Part shown: positions 21,880-35,529 of the stretch, piece after piece
Layout of the letters: the number at the start of each line of letters is the position of its first letter
Numbering within the stretch: the stretch's first letter is position 1
DNA from: Tubiluchus corallicola
Lineage: Eukaryota > Priapulida > Priapulimorpha > Priapulimorphida > Tubiluchidae
DNA length: 64,000 bases
NCBI GenBank assembly: GCA_030141605.1
Contig: JAQGDQ010000071.1
Location: 157,081-221,080 of the forward strand
Direction: 5' to 3'
Position numbers and translations under genes: made by a program
Notes under the pieces: model-generated
Database searches by the model: none
Told to the model about the DNA's origin: nothing
Seen by the model: only the letters and a program-made list of their open reading frames with translations

Positions 21880-24800
21880 ACTTCACTCTTTCAGGACTCC
21901 ATCAACCAAAATAGGTCTTATACTATGAATTTTCTGCGACATTTCTGATCAGAGACAGAACCAAATGACTACAAATTAGGAACTATTCTATTCAAGAGGA
22001 TATCAGCCATCCAATCATGCTATTTGTTTAAACATTTAACAGTGATTTAATTGGATAAAATTAAGAAAATACACCCTGTCAGGCACTCCAACTTAGCGTA
22101 TTGAGTAGCTTAGCTTGGTGTACACTTTGCGTGATTGCACATATTAATTCATTGATCTACTGCTTGCTGCAGTAGAAACTGTGCAGTGTTCTGTTACTAT
22201 TCCAGGAAAAACCAACGGATCAACCAAGGACAAATTAATCTCGTTTCATCTTTTAATCTCCATAAAAAATATAAAATAGACTTGAGGCCAAAGTGCATCA
22301 GAGTGTTGTGTTTGAATATTTTATTTTTCTGCATAAACCGATTTCACACAAGCGTGCTGTACTTTGTTACAGAGCAAAGGCTAGAGCTACTGACATTTTT
22401 TTTAAATTTATTTTTCAAAAATCGATTTTTAATTGGTCTAAGGTAAGCAAATGCATTTCATACGTAATTTTGCATGAAAAACCATTGTGTGAGGAAAGGA
22501 AACCTGCAAAAAGAAATCAAAATAATGTAACAAGCAAATGTTTGCAGTCCTGAAGGAGTTAAAGCCTGCCACTTTCTTATACTTTGGCCTAGGACTGCCC
22601 AGAAATCAGTCTTTCTGCTTCGTAAGTTGTTTTGTGCTTAAAAGACTTTAACGGTTGTTTGCTCCCTCTCTGACGTGCATTTGCATGAATTAGCCTGGCT
22701 GTTTTGTCTGTGGTAATGGAATAAGCACCCAGCAGAGTGATCAGTATGCCATGTCCAGAAGATAACTATTTGGATTCCTCCGTTCTTAAAGCGAATTTTC
22801 TAATGTTATAAGCTTACTAACTGACCTGTCATAAACTTATGTTAACGAAGTTTTCGCATTGTTATGATTAGTTAAATTATTACAGTAATCCTGGTCTATA
22901 ATAGTTATATAATAGTTCCTATATAATAAACTGCATGCACTATTTTAATTACAATTTTCAGATCTTATTTTTTATTTTGCCACCAAGATTAGTTTAGTTT
23001 AGATTACTTCACTGCAAGTATAAAAATAAATTATATCAGATAGGGCTAACAGCCAGAATGCATATTTGCTGCTTTTGCATCAAATACATGACCATTAAAA
23101 ATATCACACTTCAAAAGTACAAATAAAATCATACAGACATGTAAGATACAATGACGTTGCAAAAAATATTGGAGTGAATCAGAAATGTCTCAATCATGAT
23201 TACATATAAAACTGTTAAATTTACGGTCTGTCATAAAATTTGTCTTCGACAAGTACATTACAAGAGATTTTTTTAATAACAACAAATCCTTTGCATGTGG
23301 GAACCACCGTTACACAAATTATTCCACGATGGCTGTTTGACAGCTACTTGCCTTGAGTAGTGGCGCTGCAGTCTCACCATAGTGATCAGGCAGACAAATT
23401 TAAAATTATTTGGTTCACATTTTCATTCCTCAAACGATTAACAGAGTGTAGTCTATGACATTTTAGACACAGCAATGAGCACCAATATTCTTGAGTGCGC
23501 TTGGCGTATTGGGTTGACAGCTGATATTAGGAAAGAATTAATATTTACACGTTTTCTTCAAGCATTGAAGTAAACCGCCAATATTACTGTAAACAAACTT
23601 TCTTTAGATTTTTAGCAGAATTTTTTTAGGGCATTTTTCTCGAAATATTGGCTTTCGCATTTCGCAAATTTCGCCTTTTTCATTTAAACCTCTATTGCAG
23701 ACTGGTAATGAACGTGACGTTCAAAAGATTGGCTTAAAAATTTATTAAAATCACGGTCCTAAAATGTTCACATGACTAACGCAAAATGCTGACTAATATA
23801 TATCACAATACACATTGGTGTGCTTGCAAACCAAAACCGTCCATAAGTCGGCATAGTTAAAACTAAGTTATGATGCTTCAAAGTAGAAAGCACCAAAAAT
23901 TTTGTCAAATGTGGATTTTTTATTTTTTTTATGAAAAAAATGCTTATTGGACTTTTATATTCTAGCATCAGGAAAATGTCCAAAAATACTAAAAATCAAA
24001 ATTTATAACTAATTACTGTAATGATGGCCTTTCCACGTGTTTGATAGTAATTAGTAACTTATGCAATATGAGTAAGAAGCGCTTTTGAAATGCGGAGTTT
24101 TCCTTGTGGTTTATGTGTACCTGTTTCTGAATACAAAGCTTACTGAAAGCTTAGTTACAATAGCTATGGATAATATATTAAGACCAAGATATTATAATCC
24201 AAGGCTTTTGTTCTACTGACAGACAATCTGAGTAAGCAAGAAAAAAGTAAAAAATACATTACAATAACTAAGATGGCCATTTCAAGAATTACAGCACGAG
24301 TTTTTGGTACCAAACAGTAACCTAATAGTAACTGCAGTTTTATAAACATAAAAGTTTGTACACAAGATATCACCAATTTGAGTAATCACAATTGAGCTCA
24401 AAAGTAAACTGTTACTTCCCTCTGGAGTGAGCACTCAGTATGTCAGTCTATTGGCAATCGCTGGGGTACACCCTTCGTCTCTCCATGGAAGGATACCACC
24501 TCCAAAACATCGCATACCACTCTCGACAGTACTAGGTGCCAGTCCGTCCACACCATGACAACAAGTGCTGGATTGCTTATACTGTGTAAAAGGCTCAAAG
24601 ATGGTTTTTTCTCCACTCAATTGCATCACAACACATTGCCCATTAGGACAGTATTTCACCATTCACAACTGTCCAGGATTTTTCACCAATAAAACATCAG
24701 TTCAGCCAATTTCAACAGATAAATCTTAGGTTTGTCCTCAAAACTATAAAACCCATCATTTTAGCTGCCATCACTTTCCAGCTTATTCCACACACTTCTG

Positions 24801-26863
24801 AATATCCAAAGCACATTTTCCTGTTACTGGAACAGTTCATTACATTTTACTTTAGACAGGTAACTATAGTACGATATAGGCTGGGTGGGAAAGTAAAACA
24901 CCCCGGCAATAAAAAATAAAGTAAACTATGTAGGTAGTTTCCTTATACAAAAACAAACTAAGTTAGGCCTCTTCAATCGAACAAAACATTTATCATTGAA
25001 CCAAGTTGCATAGTATAATGTACAAAGGTGGTTGCTTGTAATGTGCAAGAACACATTTTAGCTAAGGGGTGGACCTAGTATGGTCCATCACAATTGCCCA
25101 CTTTTCTGTCTAGAAACTTGTACTGCAGTTGTAAAATTTGCTAACTCCAATTGTAGCTCGTGGAAGCAGCTGTTTTGCTTAGGGTTCTTTCTGTTGCCAA
25201 ACCAGGATCTTCGTCAGGAAGAGCCATCTACAGGATTTAAACGTAACTTCAATTTAATCTTGTAAAATCGATAGCAATCGCACTTTAGTACGGTTGCTCC
25301 GAGCTTTGTAGAGACGCGACAAAAACAATGGCTGAATCTAACAGTGTTATCCCAAGTTTACGTTTTTCAGTGCATAGCTTGTACCTCAAATTCAACGTGG
25401 ATTATCTCAGCTTAGAACATGCAGCATAACATAGAGCAATGAGCTTGGTATCAAAATGATCCTTATGAAATGGAGATTCAGGATTTGTGAATATCTAGAA
25501 AAGCTTAATTGCTGAATTAAGGACGATTTTGGTATGCAAGCACACAAATTTTAATGTATATTAATATAATATACTATAACCGTATATTAATATACGGTTG
25601 ACAAATTCTACATAACTTGTATTATAACATTGGCAAATTTAAAACAGTATAATACAGATACAGATAAGGAAGCTTTCAATTTTCATCTCTGATGTGGAAG
25701 AGGCTTTCGCCTAAGACTAAAATGTGTAGAAGAAACTAAAGGTAAGCTGCCTCGAAGATATATCTATTGATTTATTTTTTAATTAAAAACTTACGAATAC
25801 AAAGTAAATGGGCACTGCACATAAGAAATGTAAACTTAGTACTGCATAATTGTTGCGTCTGTGCCGCTAATGCGCATAGTTGTGGTCGTGGAGAAGGGTT
25901 TATTTTTCTTTCCCGCGCTTTCTTAGACAGAAGCACTCGCCATGCTGGCGCGATGGCTTTGTTGCATGCTAGTTCACGCTTGTTAGTTATTAATGAGTCA
26001 TGGAAAGCTCAACATTGTAAGTTCGCATTATTACAGAGAGTAAAAGCACATAATAATGGAATGCTTACATCACTGACAATCAGCAGGCAGTTATTACATT
26101 TATAAAAGAAATCTTATGGACTATAGAAGCCAAGTGTACATATATATGTTTATATATGTATATGTTTATATATGTATATAAATGTATATGTATTTATTTA
26201 TTTCTTGTACCTAATAAATAATAAAAAAGTGTTTTTACTTCTTTTGGATGTCTCAACTATACGAAATTTAAATTATTTGACCACTTGTTGAGACAGTAAT
26301 TATAACATAAATTGTTGCTATTGCTTTACTATTATTTTTTACTTGTTTTAACAAATTAACAAAGCTTTTTTCATTTATTATTTACAGCTTGAACTAATTT
26401 ATATCATAATTCTCATCAAGTGTTGTTTTGCGTATTTGTTGTACCTTATAAGAGCGCAAATATGTGGCATAAATAAATAAATAATTACTTAAAAACCTCT
26501 GTTTCATTCGTTTATACTGTGCTTTCAAGTTGTAATTATTTCTGTCAAAACGTAATGCCATTTTATACTGTTTTTATACCAAATTATTTATTATTTACAG
26601 AAATAAACAACATTGTGTAATTCAGTAAAAATTCCTGGAAAGTAATAAACTATGATGATAAGAATGATATTTCTTTGGCGAACTTGAACCTCAATAATTG
26701 ACATCTAACATAATGTCAATCATTTTTGTTGACTGACCAATCAGCGTGCAAATTATTTCGCACCCTGCAGAGCTTAATTAGCGCAGGTACGTTCGGGACC
26801 TTTAGCTACAGCTGCGTCTAATGCTGTTGTGAAAAAAGCTCAACTTTTCGTGAGATTGCGGGT
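21880..26863. other. Gene-poor A+T-rich stretch
   Basis: No gene is supported. Open frames here are short and without recognisable motifs. One of them, on the - strand at 24435-24662, has more balanced composition and six cysteines, but no splice or family support. The stretch holds a 22 bp perfect palindrome (25578-25599) and a TATG/TATA-rich simple tract (26135-26215). I see no RNA gene. Confidence 0.4.
25578..25599. repeat. 22 bp perfect palindrome
   Basis: AACCGTATATT followed directly by its exact inverse complement AATATACGGTT. It follows an AT-dinucleotide-rich stretch but, unlike that stretch, has C/G bases in both arms. Confidence 0.9.
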
Positions 26864-27338
26864 GAAATATTGGCTTGGTTCTAGATTTTGTTATTGTCAA
26901 TTGAAATTGCAAATGAATTAGTGGAAATATATAGTCTAGTTTCGTTTATTGGAAGAAATGCGCAACGCTTACGTCTATGAATTGCTGATTAAACCATTTT
27001 GCAATCAAGAAAATATGCAGTTTAGTTTAGTTCATGGCTTTGCAAGTTAGATAAAAACAACTATTTGAATAACTTTAAATAAAGACAAAACAAAATGTTT
27101 TCTTTTATGGCCAGTTTTTTATAAACCTCAATGAGACCTTCACAATCAAAATTAATTCAAATGTCGTCAAAGCTTACATTATACATTAATGTAATATTAC
27201 CTAATTTTACACTACTTTTCTGGTTATAATCATGGTTTAAAATGCCATTGGGACTTATGTGACACGGCCATTCAATATAAGGGTCGTCTGCGTAATGGAA
27301 CAGTCAAATGTATTCCATTTCCGTAGCCTGACAAACGG
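26864..27338. repeat. 475 bp direct duplication, copy 1
   Basis: This block aligns almost end to end with 43228-43706 in the same orientation, about 85 percent identical by eye. Shared runs are GAATTAGTGGAAATATATA, GCTGATTAAACCATTTTGCA, TGGCTTTGCAAGTTAGATA, GACAAAACAAAATGTTTTCT and ATAAGGGTCGTCT. The two copies share no obvious coding frame. Both ends are sharp. It is either an uncharacterised interspersed repeat or a local segmental duplication. Confidence 0.8.
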
Positions 27339-29265
27339 AAAAATACAACAACTGAATAAATATTGCAGATGAGCACATGATCAATTAATATAGAAAAAAT
27401 ACATCGCAGGCTTGATGTTCGTTTGTTTAAAGGCAAGAAAGACTTAATATTTTTTTTGCTCATTTATTGTGAAGCAAGGCTAACTGGCTTAGTTTCTTTA
27501 TTGTACATTGTTTAAATTGAAAAGTCATTTTCTGCTACCTGAAGTGTTAATTTCGTGTAAAAATAGCTGCTACTCTGCAAATTTGAGTTTATGAAAAAGT
27601 GCAATCAGTTTATACTTAGACATTAGTTGTGTTGATGTTGTTAGTTTAGTTTAGTTTAGCTTAGACAGTTGTTATCCTGCGTGATCTGTTGTCCCGAATG
27701 CTGCTGAGCGTTGTGACGTTACCGCAAAGGCGGAACGATAGACCAAGATGTTTGACGTCAATTATGACATCTCTGACCATCGTTTTGTGCGAGTAGTCAC
27801 TACATTGATAAAACCTGAAGCTGAAGTAAAAAGATTATATTTATTAAAGATAGAGTCATAATTTCAAAAAAGACATTCGAAATAGCCGACAATTTCTCCT
27901 AAATAATTCTGACTAACAATTTATGAGCTAATGAGCCAGCCATGTTATATGACGATGGTATTTTGGCCTCGCACGCAACCCGAGATCCCGGAAGGTGATA
28001 ACGGTTACAGCCACATGACTGTGGTAAAACGATAACCTAAAATTGCTGAAAAAAACAAAGAAGAAAAGCTGAGGATAGGTGGCTGAAAGGTAAGTAAGGC
28101 TGAGGAGGCATTCCTGTGCGAGGGGGTGCGACGAAACTAAGCAGCGTTGTTACTCAAAGTAAGTACAAAACTATGGCGGTGATCAAAAGAAGCTACATCC
28201 TCTAATCTCAAAAGTAGCGCACGGTGGTAATAAGATTTGTTTCCTGACAATGAGAATGAACAAAATGGAGGGATAGAATTTAGGTGATACTTTGTTGATA
28301 AGATGGTAAAATGGAGTTATTAAGAAACCTGAATCTCAGAAACTAAGCAGCGTAGAACGAAAAGAACACCAGATTCTAAATGCTTGCGTTTTGGCTACAA
28401 TTTGTACAATTTTATGATGTTAATCCCTAGTCACCAAAACTGCGGATTAAAATTTTAGTTTACAGATAGATCTTGGAGTCTTGATGGCTTCCAGTGCTGG
28501 TATGCTTAGGTAATGTCGTTATCTAGTGTTAGTCACTTGATTCCAAATGGCTTCATTCAGGAGATATGGCTTCATTTCAAATCCAATGATTTAAGGCACG
28601 ACTTACGTCTTCCGTTCATTTAAAAGAAACCATGTCGCTATCCAATGGACAATGGCCTAATGACTTCTAGGTAGTAGTAGGCCAAGGTCAGTTTAGTCTT
28701 TAATCACAATACACTGGCGAAATGGAAACCTAAAAGATAAAATTAATTTTAACGGATAACGTTTTCACGCGAAATGGTATCGGAACCGGAAATGAAACAA
28801 ACAAACAGCATTTGTTTATGATTTTGTAAAACTTTAATGTGTTATAATATCGATTATAGGAGCTTGGTCTGGAAAAATACTCGTATATTATGTTTGAGTT
28901 TATATGAGTTTAGTAATGAATAAAAGTGCTGGCACGATTCAGTGGCATTACCGCAAGTTTTCACAAGAAAGTTTGCACCAGAAAGATCATCTTAAACTGT
29001 TAATGCAGTTTTATCTCTTGACGATTTCACGGTTATTATATTGCGCATTTATGTTTCTCGTTAGCGCATTCCTCTGTTAGGCAAATAAATTCTGTGTGAT
29101 TTGAATTACAAAATAATAAAGATGCGTGATGAACTTTCCGGGCGAACATGTTGGCTAACTTCTTCGGAGATGTAATTCTATCATCATGTCGTGGAGATGA
29201 TAAAATATCAAACTCTCTGTTAACCTGTGTCGGAAACAAAGTTCAATTTGTGATTCTTGTTGCAG
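27339..29265. other. Intergenic, no gene recognised
   Basis: Mostly unique-looking A+T-rich sequence. A 21 bp run (AGCTTGGTCTGGAAAAATACT) at 28860-28880 also occurs at 14931-14951, which suggests another old dispersed repeat. No coding or RNA gene is supported. Confidence 0.35.
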
Positions 29266-29351
29266 TGAAAACAGTGAATGCGGAAGAATTTGAACCTTCA
29301 ATTTTGCTACAAGATCCAAACCTAAAACTCGTTTCCCTACAAAGTTTATAT
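29266..29351 (+). CDS. Candidate internal exon of an unrecognised gene
   Basis: The acceptor TGATTCTTGTTGCAG|TG and the donor TTATAT|GTAAGT are both close to consensus and bound an open 86 bp exon. It encodes VNAEEFEPSILLQDPNLKLV, then SLQSLY. The upstream intron would be phase 1 and the downstream one phase 0. The matching phase-0 exon at 30801 continues the frame to a stop. I found no upstream exon and do not recognise the peptide, so this could be chance. An in-frame ATG exists at 29148, but the stretch before the acceptor reads poorly. Confidence 0.3.
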
Positions 29352-30800
29352 GTAAGTGAAAATAAATTTGTTAACTATATTGTTGTATTGAGAAACTGAG
29401 AAAAACCAAGAATAACGGATTAATATATGGGTGACCGGTAATAAAGTCACAAAAGTCACAATTTTGGAAAAACTCACGAGTTAAAAGTTACTATTAATTT
29501 ATGTTGGCCGGAAAAAGTCACAATTTTGGCTGAGAATGAATCACATTAGTACAGAAACGATAGAATATCAAAAAGACTAAATTTTACATAATGAATAATA
29601 TCTTAATAACGTGAAACATACCATGTCTTATACGTGGCTGCAGATTAATCTCAAAGAGCTTCGATGGTAACACAGTGCTGGGTTTTGGACAGCGTACTAA
29701 ATGTATACAAAACAGATAACCATAAGTTACATAGATATAATGGGAAGCCTAACTAGAATGAATAGTCTATTCAAAAGCAATTAAGTAAAACAGTAAATAA
29801 TATAACCTAAAAGTCATACATTCACAGAAAACGGCTACTGTTCACTCAATGGTGTAACGGGACCTGTTTGCTAAGGCAAGCCTTGGCAAACTTTATCAAA
29901 TAACAATTTTCTTTATATAATAGTTTTAGTGCCAATACGACTGTCCTGACTTAGGCTATCTCAAAGCAATCACTAACACATGATGAATCCACAATTATAA
30001 ACAGGTGTTAATTGTTTCTCTCTCTGCCAATAAATACTTAAAATAAAAAAACGAACAGTTGATTATTTTTGCGAATATGTGATTTTCTTTATGCATATAA
30101 AACAATCAATCAATTAATCAGTTAGCCTAACAAACAAGCAGTATTGGATGGCATTGCTAGTTTATTTAATACTTTTTTGATTAAGATCTATTTGTTTTAA
30201 CAACACAATGCATTTTGAAACTCGTCGCCCTGTTGCATTTCCTAATATTACAACATTGCATGAAATACGTTAATTTTTACAGTAATATAATTTGAAATTT
30301 TAGAGAATTATTTCGGAAACCATTCAAGATAAAACTTCGGATTAAGAGCACTTTTCTAAATACACTCGAAAATTCAAATTTCCATCCACCAAATTCGATA
30401 AAAGTTTTAAAAATAGCAAATCCACAATTTTTAATTTCATTGATGAAACACACTTCTGGCATCATATGACATTTCTGCTCCTCTTAGATCTTTTTTTCAA
30501 ATATCATAATAGCGCCCTTTCATTTAATTATTAACATCTTGGTTTTACGACGAAATTTTGGTAAACAAATTAGCAAATATCACATTTTTGCTACACTTGG
30601 ACCGAATCATCTTTTCTAGGTATTCTAGAACAGTCACAAACATTCGTTGCGCGTCTTTGCCTTATTGTTAATCAGCGAAATTTGTTTGCTGGTTCCATCC
30701 CACATACTATTGTCTAACCATGAAACAATTCTCTCATTTAAGTTCTAGTGATGATCCCTATTATTGCATTTAATGCGTAGAAGCTATTTTCTCTTTTCAG

Positions 30801-30884
30801 AGCTGTGAAGATGTTGATGTTCAGGAATTATTTTCTATGACCAGTGTTACTACTACTCCTTTAGCTAATCTGTTATCTTTCTGA
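30801..30884 (+). CDS. Candidate terminal exon, paired with 29266-29351
   Basis: A strong acceptor (TTTTCTCTTTTCAG) precedes 27 codons ending at TGA 30882-30884: SCEDVDVQELFSM, then TSVTTTPLANLLSF. In phase with the donor at 29352, the join reads on without a stop. The acidic then hydroxyl-rich peptide is not a domain I recognise. Sequence from 30885 to 31359 shows nothing else. Confidence 0.28.
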   Translation, partial: SCEDVDVQELFSMTSVTTTPLANLLSF

Positions 30885-31359
30885 GTGCTCTTCACTACAT
30901 TCACAATCTAGATGTCTATGCAAACACTTATGATAGTAAGTATGATAATTTAAACTCCGTTACATCGAATCCTGATTCTAACGAATTTAACGTTTTCAAT
31001 TTGCACATTTTAAAGTTTATAAAATATTTGCTAATGTGGCTGACAGCCCAGTAGTTTTTCTCAACCGTCTGAGATCATTAAAACTTTATGATAGAAACAG
31101 TATAATTAGATTCATTAAAATAATTAAGCAACGCTGCTTTTGTTAACGTCTTGTTTACGAATATTCATATTCTTTATAGTTTATCTTTTTTTTATTTATT
31201 CCAGAATTTTTAATTTTAATAACTTAAAATTATAACTTTAAAACTGATAGACTTTGAATTTGATTTTCAAACATTTGTTGTAATTTTTAATCTATGTGCA
31301 TGAGGTGTCGTTTTAAGCTTTTTAAGCATTTTGTCTTTTGTTTTTTTGAACAAAATTTA

Positions 31360-31408
31360 ATAAGCGAATTCCTGACACGTTGCGCCCCTGTTTCAGGAAT
31401 TCGCTTAT
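31360..31408. repeat. 16 bp perfect inverted repeat (hairpin)
   Basis: ATAAGCGAATTCCTGA (31360-31375) and TCAGGAATTCGCTTAT (31393-31408) are exact inverse complements with a 17 nt, GC-richer loop. ATAAGCGAA occurs a third time at 31410-31418. It lies just beyond the 3' side of the decayed - strand gypsy element and could be part of its 3' region. Confidence 0.85.
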
Positions 31409-31849
31409 GTATAAGCGAAGCCAGTGTTTTACTAGCCCCTTTTTTAGTTCTGTTCAGTTCAGTACTTCGTTGCTTCCACTAATATGGTTGTAACAGTTTT
31501 TATCAACTAAATAAAACTTACGTTTCTTTAACTTTAATTTATCGCTTTCGAGTTTACTCTGCACCAAATACTATTAAAGTAAAATCTTTTGAAGTTCCTT
31601 TTTCCATTCCTCAATAGTTTTTTTGCGCATAAAAGGTGTTGCAATCAGATTTGATTTAAACAAAGTATTTAATGAAGTTTGCTCTTGACCCATAGATTGG
31701 CTTGTTTCCTGCATAAATTAGCCAGTTTGTTGACTAACTGTACACTGTCACTTATCAGACGTTATTTTCGAACTCAGCAGTATGACGTTTGCTAATGTCG
31801 AGCTGTTCATTTAAGTGTGGCATTATGCGTATATGAGCAGTTAATCCTG

Positions 31850-34760
31850 TAATAATTTCAGCTGTTTGCATGCGTATCAGACTCACTACTGTACTCCTGC
31901 AAATCTGCCTGTTCGCGGGTTCTTTTGATAGACTGACTGGTTGCAGCTACGTTTGAGCTGGCAAGGTAATATTCTAATGTAGATAGCTTTTCAGATTTGC
32001 TAATTTCAATGTCACTATCTAATCTCTCTTTTCCACTATTAACATTATCAGTAATGAAGAAATTTTCTGTTGGTTGAAAGACACTATCTGCGTGTTTGCT
32101 TATTTCATTATTTTATTGAGCTGTGGCATGTGTTGGAAAATTTGTTCGCTCACTAGAAGAGGTACTATTATGCTTCAATAAATCATAGTCTCGAAATATA
32201 GCTTTCTTTCGAAATGGGAGTTTTCTGCTTGAAATCTCTCCAGGTTTTTCTCTACATGTATCAATTGAATCAGTATTTCCCAATCTTCATTTAAATTTGC
32301 TAATCATCTAGATGTTGAAATAAAATTCGTCCAATAAACGCATTTATGATTCTAATATGCACTGGGTCAATTACAGGAGTCACAAAATAATTTTCCGCCC
32401 ATGGCCTAATTGGCTTCTTATCAGATAATTCGGCTCTTTTCTTTCTTAAAAATACTTGTTGTCCCGGTGTAAATTACACTGAAATTTACCTTATCTCTAC
32501 GCTTCATACGCTACTTCCGAGCCATGTGCCTAGCCCTAACAAATGTTTAATGTAATTTATCAGATTTTGCGTTAGCTGATCATTAGGATTATAATGTGTC
32601 GGTCTTAATATATTATCCATAGCTATTGTTGGTGTTTGAAAATAAATTAGAAAGAATGGAGAATTGCCATTGGCAGAATATGGCATTGTACGCATGGAGA
32701 CTATGGCGAATGGGAGAAAGTCTAGCCATTTTGAAAGTTCATCAGCACATAAACAACTTAACTGATCTAATTATGGTCTATGGACTCGTTCACAACGAGA
32801 AAGTGCATTATTAAGGTAGGGAGGCGAGAGAATTTGATAAATATTAAGGTGTTTCAATGACTATTTCATGATTTCACTGCAGTTCTCAACCACGCTGTCC
32901 ATCAGATGTGTCTAGCTACACGCATAACGAATTACATAATTATTTAAGGCGTTAGATGTTATTTGATATTATGTTATGTTGATCTGAATCATACTTGCTC
33001 ACAGTTAACAGATAAAGTTTCCTCAGTCTTGCATAGCAAATTGTCTTCTGCTATAAAGAATCTCCCTATATCTTGATATTGTTGTTTAGTGTTGAAAGGC
33101 CAGGCAAGATTTTCGATAATTTGAGCTAAATGTTCATCCTCAGCTTGCCATTTTAATACGAGGTTGAGATTTATTGGGAGATGTTATTTCTGTGCATTGG
33201 TCTGCGTTTGTCCATTTAACTGTTCGTCCCCTAATTATGGAGTGTCAGTATTTTCAGTATTATTTGACGGTGCCTGATCCAGTGCATCTAAGACATCTGG
33301 TGTGTCTGTTGCATCTTGCACATTCAATATTGGATCGACTTCTTTCCAAATATCTTCTTGCTGTAAGTCCAAAGGCATTATAGTTTATCTTTCTATCATT
33401 AATTCATGTTCATTTTGATCAAAACACAGGGTTTCTTGCTCTGTGCTTTCGTCACTTATGTAGTCTTGCATTTCTGAATCGCGTTGTTTGCTTTGTATTA
33501 GTAGACTCGGTTCGCCTTTTTAACTCTTCCGGGTGTTTCTGTACCTTTCCAGTGGTATTCAGTAAATCAAATTATCTCTGATACTCTTGAAAAGTGGCTC
33601 CAGTCGATGGAGTTTCCGGTACTGGGTTCATAGCTGCTACTACGTTTTATTATCCAGGTATGTAGTACAAAGTAAAGTCATATTCAGACAATGCCATCAT
33701 CCAACGTTGCAAAAGACTAGATCCCGGGTAATTTCCCACGAAAAGTTAGCTTAAAGGTTATTTATTGCAGTAAACAAGATTTTGTGAACCGTAAGGATAG
33801 CTTTTGAACTTCCTTATGCAAAAGCCTCTTTTTGACTAATTGGCCATTTTCGTTGAATGTCTGATAACGAGTGTGGGAAGTGCGCAATTGGTCTTGCAGT
33901 TGCTTGTTCAAAACTCCTGAGATAGAAAAATTACTTGAGCCTGTATGCAGAATATAAGGCTTACTAGGATCCGAAAATCAAAGGATCGGTGTCTTAATCA
34001 ATGCTTTTTCAAGTCACAAGAAGCTTAATTTCTTTTCGAGTTCCATATAAATATCCGTCCTTTTCTCAACAATTGCAAAAGTAGTTCAGCTTTTTCAGCA
34101 AAATCAGGAATAAACATATAGGAATAAATTTCCTTTAAAAGTTCACCAATAAAAGCTTTTACTATGTTTTGCACCGCTGTTATTTTATCTGTTTCTGTAC
34201 GTATTGCATCTGAGGTTACAACATAGTCTAAATTATCTACTTTCTTTGTTAAAAATATACATTTTCGCCGGTGGCATTTCAAATTAGTTTGCCTAAATCT
34301 ATTGCAAACATCTTGCAAATCTTTGAGACGAGTTCCTATGTCTGGACTACAGACCAGCAATTAATCAACAGAAGAATGCAAACGATGCCTCCTACCTTCT
34401 GTTATCAAATCTTTAGCTAAGCTGTGATCTAATTTAAGAAATGCTGACGGTGAATTTGTAGCTCTAAAAGAACATGCATTGAATTTATATATGCCACCAT
34501 CATGAATAAGAAAAATCGTATAATCTCTGGAATTCTCTTCCATAGGAATCTGGTGAAAAGCACTCACAAGATCTAAGAGTTTCTCTCCTTAAACGATTTA
34601 GAATACTATCGATAGGAAGTGGTTGTGCGTTGGCCTTGACTGTTCTTGAATTTAGAAAATGAAAATCCACACATATTCTTAAATATTCTTAATCCACAAA
34701 TACTACAATACTGCAACTACTACAAGGTATTCTACAGTACTACAGCTGTAGCACGAGTCA
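31850..34760 (-). mobile_element. Decayed Ty3/gypsy LTR retrotransposon, pol region
   Basis: Read on the - strand, pol pieces lie in the right order. At 34680-34600 is an RT segment with CVDFHFLNSRTVKANAQPLP. At 34567-34370 is SAFHQIPMEENSRDYTIFL, then at 34330-34190 the LTKKVDNLDYVVTSD thumb segment. The RNase H end is at 33700-33650 (RWMMALSEYDFTLYYIPG), followed by IGRFFIAEDNLLCKTEE at 33090-33030. The integrase core is at 32760-32600 (ADELSKWLDFLPFAIVSMRT; MPYSANGNSPFFLIYF). An integrase tail with PGQQVFLRKKRAEL lies at 32470-32340. Stops and frameshifts interrupt every block, so it is inactive. The YxDD block of RT is not preserved, and no gag is visible upstream. Degenerate coding-like - strand sequence may reach about 31400. 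Confidence 0.85.
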
Positions 34761-34979
34761 ACATCGACGATATCAGAGAAAAACTAGTTCGAATCCTAAT
34801 GAATATTTTTTTTGATTGTTAACATGAAAAATGTTACTTATTGAATTTGATGAATTGATTCTGCGATTTTTTAACAAACCATTTAGTGTGCACACCAATA
34901 AAAGTGGGTGGGTCAATACAATCAATATTGTGCAGTGCAAGAAATGTTTGCGTCACTCACCAATGCGTCGTAGTTACCC

Positions 34980-35260
34980 GACTGTTCAGTAATCCAGTCT
35001 GTCATGGAATCCAAATATATGTAATCCACATTGTACGTAATCCGAGCACTAGTTATATCTGTGAATGGTAATCCAAATATGTGTAATGCAAGAACTGTAT
35101 GTAATCCGAGCACAATTTGAAACACTTCGTCATTTTCCACAGTATTAGTCCAACTGATGATCCGAACGTTTCATGATGGATTAATCCAAATGCTTTTGTG
35201 GTGATAATCCAAATAGTTTTTTCGGTAATCCAAATTATTCGCGTTGTAATAATGCAATAG
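34980..35260. repeat. TAATCC-rich irregular repeat tract
   Basis: TAATCC or close variants recur about a dozen times at irregular spacing (roughly 15-40 bp), usually as GTAATCCAAAT, GTAATCCGAGC or TAATCCACA. The spacing is too uneven for a clean minisatellite. It lies between the gypsy pol remnant and the LTR-like block and may be a decayed array in the element's leader. Stretch 34761-34979 shows nothing else. Confidence 0.55.
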
Positions 35261-35529
35261 TTCAATCTTGGTTCTCTCTATTTTATACGAAAAAATGTGA
35301 AAAAAGCATTGAGAAATTCCAGAAATTGTCCATGAAAAGTGTCCACGTATTGTAAAACGTCTCAAAATTACTAATTACTAGTAAAAATCATTAGATCCGA
35401 TGATAGAATCTCGAGTCCATTTTTGCGTAGTCCGTAGCATGAAAATTTTCAAAAGATCATAACAGCGTTGAAAAAATCACAGAAAACGACAAAAATCGTC
35501 ACTGCATCAATAGTTTGTTAAACTAAAGT

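Noticed and set aside
24435-24662. 75-codon - strand open frame with six cysteines
   Set aside because: Composition is attractive, but there is no recognised domain, no splice or poly(A) context and no neighbouring exon.
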